Notes: a model not told the origin generated them from the sequence alone. 64,000 bases of DNA from Psychroflexus salarius (GCF_900129035.1 NZ_FQTW01000001.1:186001-250000), one strand, 5' to 3'. Positions 36,217 to 46,428 are shown, counted from the first letter of the stretch. Numbers and translations are program-made.

Positions 36217-38217
36217 TTAAACTTTTGAAAGCACGATCTTTTCATTTTCTTTATCTACAATAGACTGATAGAGTTCTTTTAGGCTTTCGTAATATTCTGA
36301 AGGTAAAATACTGGCATTGATATTGAATATAACTGTGAGTTGTATTTTATCCTCGCTAGCCATTACTAAATATTGATATGTACCTATTTTATTAGGTAGA
36401 CCAATAACTTTTTTTTCAGGCACATAATCTATGGTGTAACCATCAGGAATTGAAATATTAAAAGTTTGTCTTAATGACCGAGGATAAGTAAAATCAATTG
36501 GATAATTTCTTGTTTTATCTTTAAAAGGATTTTCACTAGTTTTAAAAAATAGCATTGGAGTTATATATATTTTATCACCAATTACATCGCTAAAAGAATT
36601 TGTAGTTTTAAATTTATAAGAGCGCATAACAGGTTTTGATAAGTCTTTAATATATTTATTGGTGTAGTTACTAACATCATCTATACCTTCATAATTTTCT
36701 TTTAGTCTTTCTACCTGCTTCTCTAAAGGCATATTACTTCTAGAAGTTCTATAGCCTAAAGCATAATTTTCATAAAACACTTCGCGAACTTGGCCTTGCA
36801 AAACGCCATTATCTTTTAAAATACCTGTTAAATTCGTATTAATTTTTGATGGTGATTTTGGCATCAAATCAAATTGCTCTGATTGTTCTTCACTGTAAAT
36901 GATGCGTCCTATCCAATTTAAAACTCTTTTAGGCAGAACATTTGGTGCTGAATAAGGTTCTGTAGCATCTAAATGATAGGTTTTATTATCTATAATAGCC
37001 AAGCTAGTGACATAATTAAATCCGCTAATTGTTGGAGAAAATGGAATACCTTTAGCTATTGTACTACTCACAACTGGATAAGCCTCGATACCTGCATATT
37101 TCAACATAGATGTTAACATCAGATTTATCTCTGCAGAATTTCCTTCACCATTTTTATAAATGCGTTTTAATTTATCTGAACAAAAAAGTCTATTTTTATT
37201 ATTCCATTTTATTTTCGATTTTACATGATTGAAAATCAACATTAAACGATTTAATTGATTTGAAGTTGAACTAATTAAAGCATCAATATCATCTTCATAA
37301 TACTTTGTTTTGCTTAATTCTTTACCAAAATCATCAGATTTCATTATAACTTTAGAAACATCTTGCCAGGTTTGATTAAAGTTTTTTCTTTTACCTGTTT
37401 GGCCTAGACTTTTAACTGACGCAATTTCATATTTAACTGAAGTTTGGTAATTACTTACATTATTAACATAATTCTCACCTGTAATTTTCGGAACATTTTT
37501 TGCAATTATTGTGGTAAAGTTTATTTTAGAAGCTATTTTACCACTATTTGAAGGACCTGTGTTATTGCTACTTCTATAATAAAACTCACCGTCCTGAATA
37601 TCTGTATTTTTTTCTAGACTATGCTTACCCCTAAAATAACCTCTGTAGGCTAAGTATGTTGCTGGTGAAACTAGAATGAATTCTGAAAAATCTACCGGTA
37701 TTTCTTTTTGAAATGTCCATTTTGGTAAAGACGTAACATGTGGAGATTTTATGGTATAACTAATCTCAATAACAGATCCTTCTTGAACATTTGGAAGTGC
37801 TAATTTTTTAAGATGCCATAACTCACTTGGTTCTTCTTCATAAATGTTTCTGTTTCTGATTTTGTCTCTAGTTATTTTACCATCTTCTAAATTGTAGACA
37901 TAACCTTTAATATTAATAACTCTTTCTTCATCAGAATTTGAATTGCCTACATAAAATGGAATTGTGATATCAGCTTGGTTTAAACCATCTTTTGTATAAA
38001 TTTTTATTCGTGAAGTCTTGTTAAAAATATAATTCCAACCATCAGTAAACTCAAATGAAATTTCGCCTTGGTCAAACAAAACTGCTGCTGAAGCGGTTGA
38101 ATCTGTTGGATGAACAGCTTGCTTTAAATCATTAATGGTAACTTTTTTTAAGTCGGTTTGTGCGATAGTTGAAACGGTCACACAAATAAGGAAAATACAG
38201 AAATTTGTAAAACGCAT
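36217..38217 (-). CDS. DUF3857 protein with degenerate transglutaminase domain
   Basis: 666 residues. Signal peptide 1-20 (TIAQ), an N-terminal DUF3857 beta region (about 50-240), a transglutaminase-like domain (about 310-430) and a C-terminal beta region. Where the paralogue next door has the catalytic GDCKA, this protein reads EGNSAEINL with Ser at 361, so the usual nucleophile is missing and it is probably not a standard cysteine transglutaminase. It lies 9 bases after its paralogue's stop and is cotranscribed with it. Such tandem pairs are common in Flavobacteriia; the periplasmic role is unknown. Confidence 0.82.
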   Translation of the reverse strand: MRFTNFCIFLICVTVSTIAQTDLKKVTINDLKQAVHPTDSTASAAVLFDQGEISFEFTDGWNYIFNKTSRIKIYTKDGLNQADITIPFYVGNSNSDEERVINIKGYVYNLEDGKITRDKIRNRNIYEEEPSELWHLKKLALPNVQEGSVIEISYTIKSPHVTSLPKWTFQKEIPVDFSEFILVSPATYLAYRGYFRGKHSLEKNTDIQDGEFYYRSSNNTGPSNSGKIASKINFTTIIAKNVPKITGENYVNNVSNYQTSVKYEIASVKSLGQTGKRKNFNQTWQDVSKVIMKSDDFGKELSKTKYYEDDIDALISSTSNQLNRLMLIFNHVKSKIKWNNKNRLFCSDKLKRIYKNGEGNSAEINLMLTSMLKYAGIEAYPVVSSTIAKGIPFSPTISGFNYVTSLAIIDNKTYHLDATEPYSAPNVLPKRVLNWIGRIIYSEEQSEQFDLMPKSPSKINTNLTGILKDNGVLQGQVREVFYENYALGYRTSRSNMPLEKQVERLKENYEGIDDVSNYTNKYIKDLSKPVMRSYKFKTTNSFSDVIGDKIYITPMLFFKTSENPFKDKTRNYPIDFTYPRSLRQTFNISIPDGYTIDYVPEKKVIGLPNKIGTYQYLVMASEDKIQLTVIFNINASILPSEYYESLKELYQSIVDKENEKIVLSKV

Positions 38218-38226
38218 AAGTCTCTT

Positions 38227-40113
38227 TTAGTTTAATATAATTTTGGTTTGGTCACTTCTCGAAATATCATCTAGAAATGCAGTAAATTCTTTATAGTCTG
38301 ATTTTTGAAATTTGTTTTTTTTAATTTCAATACTTCTCTTTACAATAAGAATATTTTTGTCTGTCAATTGAAAATTTAATTCATAGTCTCCGAATTTTGA
38401 CTTGATAGAGATATTATCAGGTAAGTCTGAAGCTTTATAATTTCCTAAATTGTAAATATATTCATCTACATCTTTATAGCCTCGTTCAATTTCAAAAGGA
38501 TTAGAGCGATTTTTATAGTCTTTTGCTGAAAATGATTTTTGATTAAATGGGTTCACTTCTAAAATCACATCATTACCGAATTTTTTTAGGTATTTTTCAG
38601 CATTTAACTTTACATCTTCAGTAAAAACCACGTCATCTTTATTATTGCTGAAATTATAGCTAGTAATGCTTAAACGATTTAAGTTACCCCAATAATTCTT
38701 ATAATATCTTTGAACAATCCTATCTTCTACTCTATCTAAACCTGCTTTACGATCATACTGTGTACCGTGAGAATTAATTTCAATTTCAGCATCCATATCA
38801 AGACCATTAAAACTAATGTTTGCTGTCGAATTTTGAAGGTTATAATCATTTATGTATGATGGTGTTTGTATAATTTTGCCACCAGTGTCGTCAATTGCTA
38901 AAACTTTACGATTATCTGTAAAAGTTCCTAAAAAATTAAATGGCTTGGTTTGACTTGTACATTCTAACCAGTAATCTTCATCTTGATCCTCAACTTGTAA
39001 AATAACATGATCTCCTTGCATTGAGAAAAAGTCAGGATCAATATCACGTTGATTAGAACCTGAATAAACGACACAGTAATTAGATTTTATGCCCACACTT
39101 TTTAGTAAAGCCATTGTATAGTTAGTCAAAGCTTTACAATCACCATATTTTTTATCAAAAACATCTTTGGCAGGCATTGGTCTCCAACCGCCAATCCCAA
39201 GCTGAACACTAATATACCGACTATTATCTTGCATAAAGTTGTAAATTAGTCTTGCCTTCTCTTTAGTTGAAGTCGCATCTGCAACAAGATTTTTAACTTG
39301 TGTTTCTAGCTGTTTGGGTAGCTGGTCATTACCTTTTAAAAGATTATTGTATCTCCAGAGGCCAAACTCTTTCCAATTGTTTGCTTTTCCTTTTACACCT
39401 TCTAAGTTAAATTCATTTAAACCAAATTTTACTGAAGGAACAAATGATTGAAATGAAGGACTATATGCTTCGCTCTTAATGGCTGGCATATCAGTAGCTT
39501 TAAAATGAAAATCTGAAATTTGTTCTATTGAAAAACGCTCAAAATTTTGAGTTTGATAGCGTAATTTGATAGGCGTATTATTGACTATCTTATAAGTAGA
39601 TTTTTCAACTGATTGAAAATAGCGATCTAATGGAAAAAATGGACGTATAAAGGCTGTGTTTTCGGTTTTTAGCTCATATTCAAATTTTACTGTTACAGGA
39701 TAACTCTTAGGTTTATAATCAAAATAATAAACCCTATTATCTGAATATAATGTGCCATTTGATACAGCGCTTTGGTCTTTAAAATCGCGTTTTTTAAAAT
39801 GCTCGACTTCTTCACCTACAAGATTATAAACATAAAAATCAAGGTCTTTAATTTTAGTAGCATCATCATAATGCACATAAGCTCCTACTTGTTTTAAACC
39901 TGAATTATTAAAAACTGTAATTACGCGCGATAATTTAATCGTCATTTTGTCAATGGCATCTATAATGACTTCAGTATTTTCATCTCTAATAACAGAGTTT
40001 GCTGATTGTTTTAAGGTGTCTTTAACTGTTAAAGCAGAATATATTTCTTGAGTTTGAGCTGTTGTAATAGTTGAATAAATTAGAAAGATACACAACAGAT
40101 GGATTAACTTCAT
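38227..40113 (-). CDS. DUF3857 / transglutaminase-like exported protein
   Basis: 628 residues from the ATG at 40113, which gives a good signal peptide (MKLIHLLCIFLIYSTITTAQ). The frame is open to 40158, but that longer start would lie upstream of the predicted transcription start, so it is rejected. DUF3857 (about 45-235) precedes a transglutaminase-core domain with KKYGDCKALTNYTMALL (Cys about residue 326) and GDHVILQV (His). The catalytic Cys and His are intact. Predicted to be periplasmic, with a possible role in protein crosslinking or peptide-bond cleavage. First gene of a two-gene operon with its Cys-less paralogue. Confidence 0.84.
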   Translation of the reverse strand: MKLIHLLCIFLIYSTITTAQTQEIYSALTVKDTLKQSANSVIRDENTEVIIDAIDKMTIKLSRVITVFNNSGLKQVGAYVHYDDATKIKDLDFYVYNLVGEEVEHFKKRDFKDQSAVSNGTLYSDNRVYYFDYKPKSYPVTVKFEYELKTENTAFIRPFFPLDRYFQSVEKSTYKIVNNTPIKLRYQTQNFERFSIEQISDFHFKATDMPAIKSEAYSPSFQSFVPSVKFGLNEFNLEGVKGKANNWKEFGLWRYNNLLKGNDQLPKQLETQVKNLVADATSTKEKARLIYNFMQDNSRYISVQLGIGGWRPMPAKDVFDKKYGDCKALTNYTMALLKSVGIKSNYCVVYSGSNQRDIDPDFFSMQGDHVILQVEDQDEDYWLECTSQTKPFNFLGTFTDNRKVLAIDDTGGKIIQTPSYINDYNLQNSTANISFNGLDMDAEIEINSHGTQYDRKAGLDRVEDRIVQRYYKNYWGNLNRLSITSYNFSNNKDDVVFTEDVKLNAEKYLKKFGNDVILEVNPFNQKSFSAKDYKNRSNPFEIERGYKDVDEYIYNLGNYKASDLPDNISIKSKFGDYELNFQLTDKNILIVKRSIEIKKNKFQKSDYKEFTAFLDDISRSDQTKIILN

Positions 40114-40128
40114 GATGTAGGTTTTTTT

Positions 40129-40158
40129 CAAAAATATACATTTAGATTTTATTAACAA
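40129..40158 (-). promoter_or_regulatory. Promoter of the DUF3857 pair
   Basis: On the minus strand TTG (40156-40158, within TTTG), 19 bases, then TATTTTTG (40129-40136), a perfect match to the Bacteroidota consensus. Transcription would start near 40123, which decides the 40113 start codon. Confidence 0.75.
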
Positions 40159-40171
40159 ATAAAACCTAAAA

Positions 40172-40615
40172 TTAATCTATATCAACTATAATATTTATAG
40201 GTCCATCATTTTCAGAAATAACTTTCATATCAGCGCCAAAGCGACCTGAAGCAATTTTATGTTTATAGGCTGATTCTAATTTTTTAACAAAATAATCATA
40301 TAGTAATTCTGCATGTTCTGGTTTGGCCGCTAACCTAAAATTAGGTCGATTCCCTTTCTTGGTAGAAGCATACAATGTAAATTGACTAACCACTAAAATT
40401 TCACCTTCAATTGATGATATGTTGGCATTTATGGGTTTAGAATCTGATGGAAATAATCTAATTTTTAAGATTTTATCGACAAGTTTATCTGCTGTAAATG
40501 AAGTATCGGTATGCGTAATTCCTAAATAAATTAAATAACCCTTTTGAATTTCGCCCACAGTATTTTCGTCTACAATAACTTGAGCTGAATTTACCCGTTG
40601 AATAATGGCTCGCAT
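40172..40615 (-). CDS. dtd: D-aminoacyl-tRNA deacylase
   Basis: 147 residues, the standard length. Hydrolyses D-amino acids (and glycine on tRNA-Ala) from mischarged tRNAs. The family motif SQFTLYA is present; the second motif reads NDGPINI instead of NxGPxT. Its start lies 1 base from the rsgA stop, so the two are translated from one message, together with the DAHP synthase gene. Confidence 0.94.
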   Translation of the reverse strand: MRAIIQRVNSAQVIVDENTVGEIQKGYLIYLGITHTDTSFTADKLVDKILKIRLFPSDSKPINANISSIEGEILVVSQFTLYASTKKGNRPNFRLAAKPEHAELLYDYFVKKLESAYKHKIASGRFGADMKVISENDGPINIIVDID

Positions 40616-40616
40616 A

Positions 40617-41570
40617 TCATTTTAAATGTTGAAATTGGTCTTGACGGTAATTATCGTCTTCAGATTCTAATATTTGTAAATAGCTTTGATATCGCGTAAA
40701 TTCTACTTTGTCTTCGTCTAAGGCTTGTTTAACAGCACATTTTGGCTCATCGACGTGTAAACAGTTATTGAATTTACAATCTTGTTTTAATTCAAAAAAT
40801 TCTGGAAAATAATTACTTAACTCGTATTTATCGATATCAACCACACCAAAACCTCTTATTCCTGGTGTATCTATTATTCTTGCCCCAAAATTTAAATCAT
40901 ACATCTCTGCAAATGTTGTGGTATGTTGGCCTTGCAAATGTTGTTCTGAAATTTCTTTGGTTTTTAAATTCAATCCTGGCTGTAAACTGTTGATTAAGGT
41001 TGACTTTCCTGTACCACTATGACCAGAAACCAAGCAAGTTTTATCTTGCATTAAAGCTTCAACTTGACTAATATTTTTACCGGTAAGTGCAGAAATACCT
41101 ATGCAGTTGTAACCGATAGAACGATAAACTTCAGCGAGGTATTTCATTTCCCCAAATTCAACATCAGTTAAGGTATCAACTTTATTAAACAGTAATGTTA
41201 CAGGAATTTGATAGGCTTCAGCCGTCACTAAAAATCGGTCTATAAATGTTGTAGATGTCGCGGGATTATTGAAAGTGACTAACAAAAAGGCAATATCAAT
41301 ATTTGAAGCTATAATATGGGTTTGTTTTGAAAGATTAACCGATTTACGAATAATATGGTTTTTTCGTTCATTGATTTTGGTAATTACAGCTGTTTGCTCA
41401 TCGCTGCTATTATCAAAGTCATAGTCAACTAAATCACCAACAGCAACAGGATTGGTACTTTTTAAACCTTTAATCCTAAATTTACCTTTAAGTCGTGCTT
41501 TTATAAATTGGCCGGTTTCAGTTTTTAAATGATACCAACTACCAGTCGATTTATAAACACGTGCTGTCAT
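40617..41570 (-). CDS. rsgA: Small ribosomal subunit biogenesis GTPase RsgA
   Basis: 317 residues. N-terminal OB fold (about 1-70), circularly permuted GTPase with NKVD before the P-loop GHSGTGKSTLINSL and switch II DTPGIRGFG, then a C-terminal zinc finger (CKFNNCLHVDEPKC, with Cys and His ligands). It acts in late maturation of the 30S subunit. Full length. It lies in a tight minus-strand operon between the DAHP synthase-chorismate mutase gene (3-base gap) and dtd. Confidence 0.96.
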   Translation of the reverse strand: MTARVYKSTGSWYHLKTETGQFIKARLKGKFRIKGLKSTNPVAVGDLVDYDFDNSSDEQTAVITKINERKNHIIRKSVNLSKQTHIIASNIDIAFLLVTFNNPATSTTFIDRFLVTAEAYQIPVTLLFNKVDTLTDVEFGEMKYLAEVYRSIGYNCIGISALTGKNISQVEALMQDKTCLVSGHSGTGKSTLINSLQPGLNLKTKEISEQHLQGQHTTTFAEMYDLNFGARIIDTPGIRGFGVVDIDKYELSNYFPEFFELKQDCKFNNCLHVDEPKCAVKQALDEDKVEFTRYQSYLQILESEDDNYRQDQFQHLK

Positions 41571-41573
41571 AGG

Positions 41574-42653
41574 CTATTGACTTATAATTTTATGTTGATG
41601 CTGTATGGATTCTTGGTGAATAGCCTTTAAAAACCGAATTACAAATTCTTTTGATAATTCATTTTCATCTGCATTAGCAATTAAACGTTGTAATATCGCA
41701 TTCCAGCGTTCGGGCTGAAGTATCGCCACATTATTTTCTTTTTTAAGATACCCAATAGAATCTGCCACTTTCATGCGTTTTCCTAGAGCTTCCAAAATCT
41801 GATCGTCGATTAAATCAATCTTTGCTCTCAATTGCTTAATGTCTGTGTTAAATTTATCTTCACCTTCTCTATTTCTGATTTTTAAATCAACTGTCATTTG
41901 ATCTAAAAAAGCTGGCGTAATTTGCTGAGCAGCATCGCTCCAGGCTTTATCTGGCGTGTGATGTGTTTCAACCATTAAACCATCGTAATTTAAATCAAGA
42001 GCGGTTTGACAAATATCAAACACCAAATTACGATCACCTGCAATATGCGATGGATCGACAATTAGAGGTAAATCAGGAAAGCGACTTTGTAAGTCGACAG
42101 CAATTTGCCATTCCGGGTTGTTACGATATTTTATTTTTTCGTAAGTAGAAAAACCACGATGTATTACGCCCAGATTTTTAATATCAGCCGTATAAAATCG
42201 TTCTACTGCGCCAAGCCACAAAGCTAAATCTGGATTAACTGGATTTTTTACAAGTACAATTTTATCTGTGCCCTTTAAAGCATCTGCAATTTCTTGAACA
42301 ATAAAAGGACTCACCGTACTTCGAGCACCAATCCAAAGTACATCAACATCTGCTTTTAAAGCTAACTCAACATGTGTTTTATTAGCAACTTCGGTAGCAA
42401 TTTTTAAACCAGTTTCTTCTTTTGCGCGTTTAAGCCACTCAAGCCCAATAGCGCCAACACCTTCAAAGTTGCCTGGTCTTGTGCGTGGTTTCCATATCCC
42501 AGCACGCATAACGCTTGTATCGGTATCTTTTAATTGGTGAGCAATGGTTAACACTTGTTCTTCAGTTTCTGCACTACAAGGTCCAGCAATCACTAAAGGA
42601 TGGTTTAAATTAAAATTGTTTAACCAGTTTTTTAACTGCTTGTCGTTATTCAT
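41574..42653 (-). CDS. Bifunctional DAHP synthase / chorismate mutase
   Basis: 359 residues. Residues about 1-262 are a DAHP synthase of the AroG/KDSA-like (type I-beta) kind (GPCSAETEEQVLTIA, MRAGIWKPRTRPGNFEG, DVLWIGARST, VDPSHIAGDR). Residues about 270-355 are an AroQ chorismate mutase domain (IDLIDDQILEALGKRMKVADSIGYLKKE). It catalyses the first step of the shikimate pathway and chorismate to prephenate. In this phylum the mutase domain is associated with feedback control of the synthase. It heads an operon with rsgA and dtd, an arrangement without an obvious pathway link. Confidence 0.93.
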   Translation of the reverse strand: MNNDKQLKNWLNNFNLNHPLVIAGPCSAETEEQVLTIAHQLKDTDTSVMRAGIWKPRTRPGNFEGVGAIGLEWLKRAKEETGLKIATEVANKTHVELALKADVDVLWIGARSTVSPFIVQEIADALKGTDKIVLVKNPVNPDLALWLGAVERFYTADIKNLGVIHRGFSTYEKIKYRNNPEWQIAVDLQSRFPDLPLIVDPSHIAGDRNLVFDICQTALDLNYDGLMVETHHTPDKAWSDAAQQITPAFLDQMTVDLKIRNREGEDKFNTDIKQLRAKIDLIDDQILEALGKRMKVADSIGYLKKENNVAILQPERWNAILQRLIANADENELSKEFVIRFLKAIHQESIQHQHKIISQ

Positions 42654-42672
42654 AAAACTATCTAATATACAG

Positions 42673-42705
42673 CAAAAATAAATTTAATTCGCAATTAATA
42701 AGCAA
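42673..42705 (-). promoter_or_regulatory. Promoter of the DAHP synthase-rsgA-dtd operon
   Basis: On the minus strand TTG (42703-42705), 22 bases, then TATTTTTG (42673-42680), about 20 bases before the ATG. Confidence 0.55.
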
Positions 42706-42837
42706 ATTTAATAGGCTTTTAGGGAATTTTTCATAACAAAAGTGTTTGCCCTTCTATTTAAGTTTGAAATAATATTTATCAAAATAAAAACGATTCACAA
42801 AAAGTGAAATTAAGCCGTTGATATCACTATATAATCT

Positions 42838-45519
42838 CTAAAGTTTGTAGGTAAGCTGAAGTAAAATAATTCGAGGTTGAATGAGTTGGCGTTGGTCTGA
42901 AATTACAAATTCTGAAACATTGCTTCGCCTTCTAAATCCCGTATTAAAAATGTTGGTCGCTTGTAAAGAAACTCGCCAGGCTTTATCCGGATTCCAATAT
43001 TCAAGGCTTGCATTACCAATATCAAACCGGTTAATACTATTACTGGATTGGTTTTCAAAATAAGTGAGTCTGTAATCAAACTTCACCAAAAAATCTTCCC
43101 AAAAATCATATTCTAGGCTTGCAAAAGGCTGTATTTGCATAATATTAGTTTCAAGACCTGGTGATTTTAAGCGAGTAAATTCCTGGGTAATACCCAAGTC
43201 AAGATTAGGGAAATCATCATAAGCGCTATTGGTTTGAAGCGTGTAAGATATAAAATCTGAAGTATATTCAACTGCATTATCATTTATCAGGCGACTATAA
43301 TTATTGCGTGTTCCTGTCACAGACAAATCTACGTACCATTTGTAAAAACCTTTGTTAATCATTAAAGAGCCTAAAAGTGCATTTTCTGGTAAATTGGTAT
43401 AAAATAATTCTTGAATTTGATCTATGCCATCAAGGTTAGTGCGGCTTCTTATGGAACGTTCTTGAACTCTATAATTAAAATTGGCACTGTAGGTTAACTT
43501 CTGACCCAAATTGAATTTAAAATACTGCAAGGACAAATTATGATACAGCTGATTTTCTAAATTTTCATTACCACGAGAAAGTCGGTTAAAAGAAAGTAAA
43601 CGAAGCCGATTAGCAAATTGCTGTGCGTTTGCAAAATTAGATTTCAAAGCATAATCTAAGCTATAATTTCCGCCGCTTTTAGTTTCATAATCTAAATTTA
43701 CAGCCGGCAATAACACCCATTTTTGCGTATCAGCAATACTGGAATTAAACTGTAACACATCCCAACTATAGCGGTGTAGTTTTAGTGAAGGTTTACCTAC
43801 AAACTCATCGATTTTAAATTTATATTCAAGACCGAAATAGCCATCTGTAAGTTGATAATCAAGCTGGTTATTAAAGCCTGCATCTTCAAAACTGAAGCGA
43901 TTACCGTTATCTAGAAGCTGACCATCAAAGTTTGAAAAATCAGTGTTAAAATAATTAAACCCAGCAATAGGATATAGATGGTTGAAATCATTAATCACCC
44001 AATAGTGCTTAGCGTTAAATTGAAGTAAATGGTTGCGCTCACGTTGGTTTTGAACTAGATTAAAATCATCTTCAGTGATAACAAGCGGGATTAATTCTGA
44101 AAAAATGGACTGATTAAATAACCAATCTTGTTGATTGGTTTGTTTGTTATATTCATAGTTCAAATTTAAACTGGTGGTATGCGTGTATGAAAATTGTTTA
44201 TTAGCCGAAAGCGCTTGAATAAAACTGAAATTATCAGGTTGTTGTTCACTTGTTAGTTGAAAAGCTTCAGTCTGAGACGTGGTTTGTGAACTTAAATTAT
44301 TTCTTGTGTTGGCTCGACTTGTCTTTATAATGCTATTGGAGCTGTAATTAACTGAACTCAAATTATCATACTTGAGCATCAATTTCGATATACTAAAATC
44401 AGCTTCTTCTCTACTCCTTTGCGAGCGTGCTTCTTGATTGGCTAGTTCAGAAAAATAATCAAAATTAGTAGTTTGATCTCTTCTGGTCAACGAACTATTT
44501 ACAATACTGTAAGCATTAAACTCTAAAAATGGGATAACTTCTTGATTAATGCTACCGGCTAAAAAATGATTTCGCTGAAATTTAAAATCATCTTGCCGTA
44601 AAAATTGATAAAAATTATCTCGAATTAAGTTTAATTTGTTGGTATTAGTCGCCGCCGAATAGCCACCTTCAAAATTGATATAATCCTTCAGCGTAAACGA
44701 TTTTTCACCTGTATTATTTAAATCGCCAATAAAATTGATGGCTGTTTTAGGGCTATAGTAAAACAAGGTAGGATTAATTTGATAACGGGCTTTAACGCCA
44801 CCTGCCGCAGCGATATCTCCGAACAAAAAACGCTTTTTACCTTCTTTTAGTTTAATATTTAAAGCCATACGGTCCGAATCTTCTAAACCTTTTAAAAAGG
44901 CAATTTCACTATAATTATCAAGTGCTTCAACTTCATCTACAGCATCGGCAGGAATATTATTTACACCAAGTTTTTCATCACCAGTAAAAAAAGTTTTGCC
45001 ATCTACCATTAGTTTAGAAACCGGTTTACCATTAACCGTAACATTGCCCGCACGATCTACTTTAATTCCTGGTAATTTTTTAAGGATATCCCGCAATTTT
45101 CGTTCTTCGCCTGTTTTAAACTCATCGGTGCGATACGTAATGGTATCTTCTTTAACCACAACTGCCATTTCAGCTTCGATAATGACTTCATCTAAAGATT
45201 CGGTGCTGGTGTTTAACACAAAATCGCGCTCTGTATCTTGGGTAAGTGTAATGGTATCTGAAATTTTACTGAAACCAATATGGGTAATACTAAGTTCATA
45301 GGAAATATTAGCCTGCAGCTTTAAATTATAAGCCCCATTTATATCTGAAATATCAAATTGAAATGTGGCCTCATTAGTTAATGGTCTTGCAATTACATTA
45401 GTATTAGCAATGCCTTGCTTTAAACTATCGGTAATTTGACCTGAAAATTTAAGCTGTTGGGCTTTAGCACCTGCTAAAACCAATAAACATAAAACGGGTA
45501 TCGCAAAGCTTAATTTCAA
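42838..45519 (-). CDS. Outer-membrane beta-barrel protein, TonB-dependent receptor-like
   Basis: 893 residues. The start is a TTG at 45519 directly following the TAA of the GLPGLI gene; it yields a clean signal peptide (MKLSFAIPVLCLLVLAGAKAQ) and no ATG lies nearby. A carboxypeptidase-like regulatory beta-sandwich (about 24-112) leads to a plug-like region (LRDILKKLPGIKVDRAGNVTVNGKPVSKLMVDGK and on, to about 220) and a large barrel of the outer-membrane beta-barrel-3 type to the end (ILLQLTYKL). Predicted to be in the outer membrane. Substrate unknown. Start and stop adjacency with the GLPGLI gene suggests translational coupling and a shared function. Confidence 0.88.
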   Translation of the reverse strand: MKLSFAIPVLCLLVLAGAKAQQLKFSGQITDSLKQGIANTNVIARPLTNEATFQFDISDINGAYNLKLQANISYELSITHIGFSKISDTITLTQDTERDFVLNTSTESLDEVIIEAEMAVVVKEDTITYRTDEFKTGEERKLRDILKKLPGIKVDRAGNVTVNGKPVSKLMVDGKTFFTGDEKLGVNNIPADAVDEVEALDNYSEIAFLKGLEDSDRMALNIKLKEGKKRFLFGDIAAAGGVKARYQINPTLFYYSPKTAINFIGDLNNTGEKSFTLKDYINFEGGYSAATNTNKLNLIRDNFYQFLRQDDFKFQRNHFLAGSINQEVIPFLEFNAYSIVNSSLTRRDQTTNFDYFSELANQEARSQRSREEADFSISKLMLKYDNLSSVNYSSNSIIKTSRANTRNNLSSQTTSQTEAFQLTSEQQPDNFSFIQALSANKQFSYTHTTSLNLNYEYNKQTNQQDWLFNQSIFSELIPLVITEDDFNLVQNQRERNHLLQFNAKHYWVINDFNHLYPIAGFNYFNTDFSNFDGQLLDNGNRFSFEDAGFNNQLDYQLTDGYFGLEYKFKIDEFVGKPSLKLHRYSWDVLQFNSSIADTQKWVLLPAVNLDYETKSGGNYSLDYALKSNFANAQQFANRLRLLSFNRLSRGNENLENQLYHNLSLQYFKFNLGQKLTYSANFNYRVQERSIRSRTNLDGIDQIQELFYTNLPENALLGSLMINKGFYKWYVDLSVTGTRNNYSRLINDNAVEYTSDFISYTLQTNSAYDDFPNLDLGITQEFTRLKSPGLETNIMQIQPFASLEYDFWEDFLVKFDYRLTYFENQSSNSINRFDIGNASLEYWNPDKAWRVSLQATNIFNTGFRRRSNVSEFVISDQRQLIQPRIILLQLTYKL

Positions 45520-46239
45520 TTAATTATCTTTAAATGGGTTGACTTTATCGATCATTTTTTGGTAAGCTTCAAGGCTAATTTGAGGTAAATTGGTTGGTGG
45601 AGATTCTAAAGCTGATGCCTCAACCTCTTTAAAACTAATAAGATTTGCAGTAAATAGTTGGCTTTCAATTTTTATAAGCAAGCCAGGGAGATTGCTGTAG
45701 TTTAATATATTAAAACTAATCGGAATATTTGGCGTATACCATAGCTTAAAATTATGTTTAGATGGAACTTCAACTTCTGCAAGATAACACTGGTACTTCC
45801 CTATTTGCTTAGTATCATTTAAAAGTGAAGTTGGATTTGGATCTACATTAAGTAAAAACTCCTTTATGTCAAGATAAGGACGCTTAATGTGCATTAAAGT
45901 GGAGTCCTTATCCTTTGTTTTATAATACTTTGTAGCACCTCCAGCAAACCGCAAAGCAGGGTCTAGCTTTCGCTTTCGATCTTGAATTCCCATATCTTGA
46001 ACCACTTCGTAAAAACTGCGTTCTGCATTAAACACAAACTTGGCTTTAGCGGGTCTAGAATTTAGATATTTATCAAAGGCTTTTTTTAGTAAAGTAGGGT
46101 CAGTACCTTCTGACATCTTTTTTTCTATATGCGCTTTGAAGTGCGCTTTATTCACCTTAAACTGATAGATGGCTTCATAGGTTTGGGAATGAACACTAAG
46201 TTGTAAAAAAATAAATACTAGTAAAAATAATTGTCTCAT
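45520..46239 (-). CDS. GLPGLI family protein
   Basis: 239 residues. Signal peptide 1-18, then a beta-rich domain with the family core motif here as YSNLPGLLIKIES (GLPGLI in others). Members are periplasmic or surface-associated proteins of unknown function found in Bacteroidota, typically next to a carboxypeptidase-regulatory/outer-membrane barrel gene exactly as here. The downstream barrel gene starts at the very next base after its stop. Confidence 0.88.
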   Translation of the reverse strand: MRQLFLLVFIFLQLSVHSQTYEAIYQFKVNKAHFKAHIEKKMSEGTDPTLLKKAFDKYLNSRPAKAKFVFNAERSFYEVVQDMGIQDRKRKLDPALRFAGGATKYYKTKDKDSTLMHIKRPYLDIKEFLLNVDPNPTSLLNDTKQIGKYQCYLAEVEVPSKHNFKLWYTPNIPISFNILNYSNLPGLLIKIESQLFTANLISFKEVEASALESPPTNLPQISLEAYQKMIDKVNPFKDN

Positions 46240-46428
46240 AAGTAGTTATATTAAAAAACTGTCTTGAATTTAATCTAAACTGCTTTTAATTATTTTTAAG
46301 TTGGGTTTGTTGTTTTGTTAACCTATTTTAGAATAATACTATTTCTTTATTGTACGTGAAATCTTTATCTATTTTAATTTTTAAATGTGTTACTCTTCTT
46401 ATTTATCACTATAAAAATGACCTCAAAA

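Noticed and set aside
42781-42807. Small inverted repeat TTCAC-AAAAA-GTGAA after the barrel gene's end
   Set aside because: The arms are only five bases long in AT-rich DNA, with no T-run or promoter context, so chance is likely.
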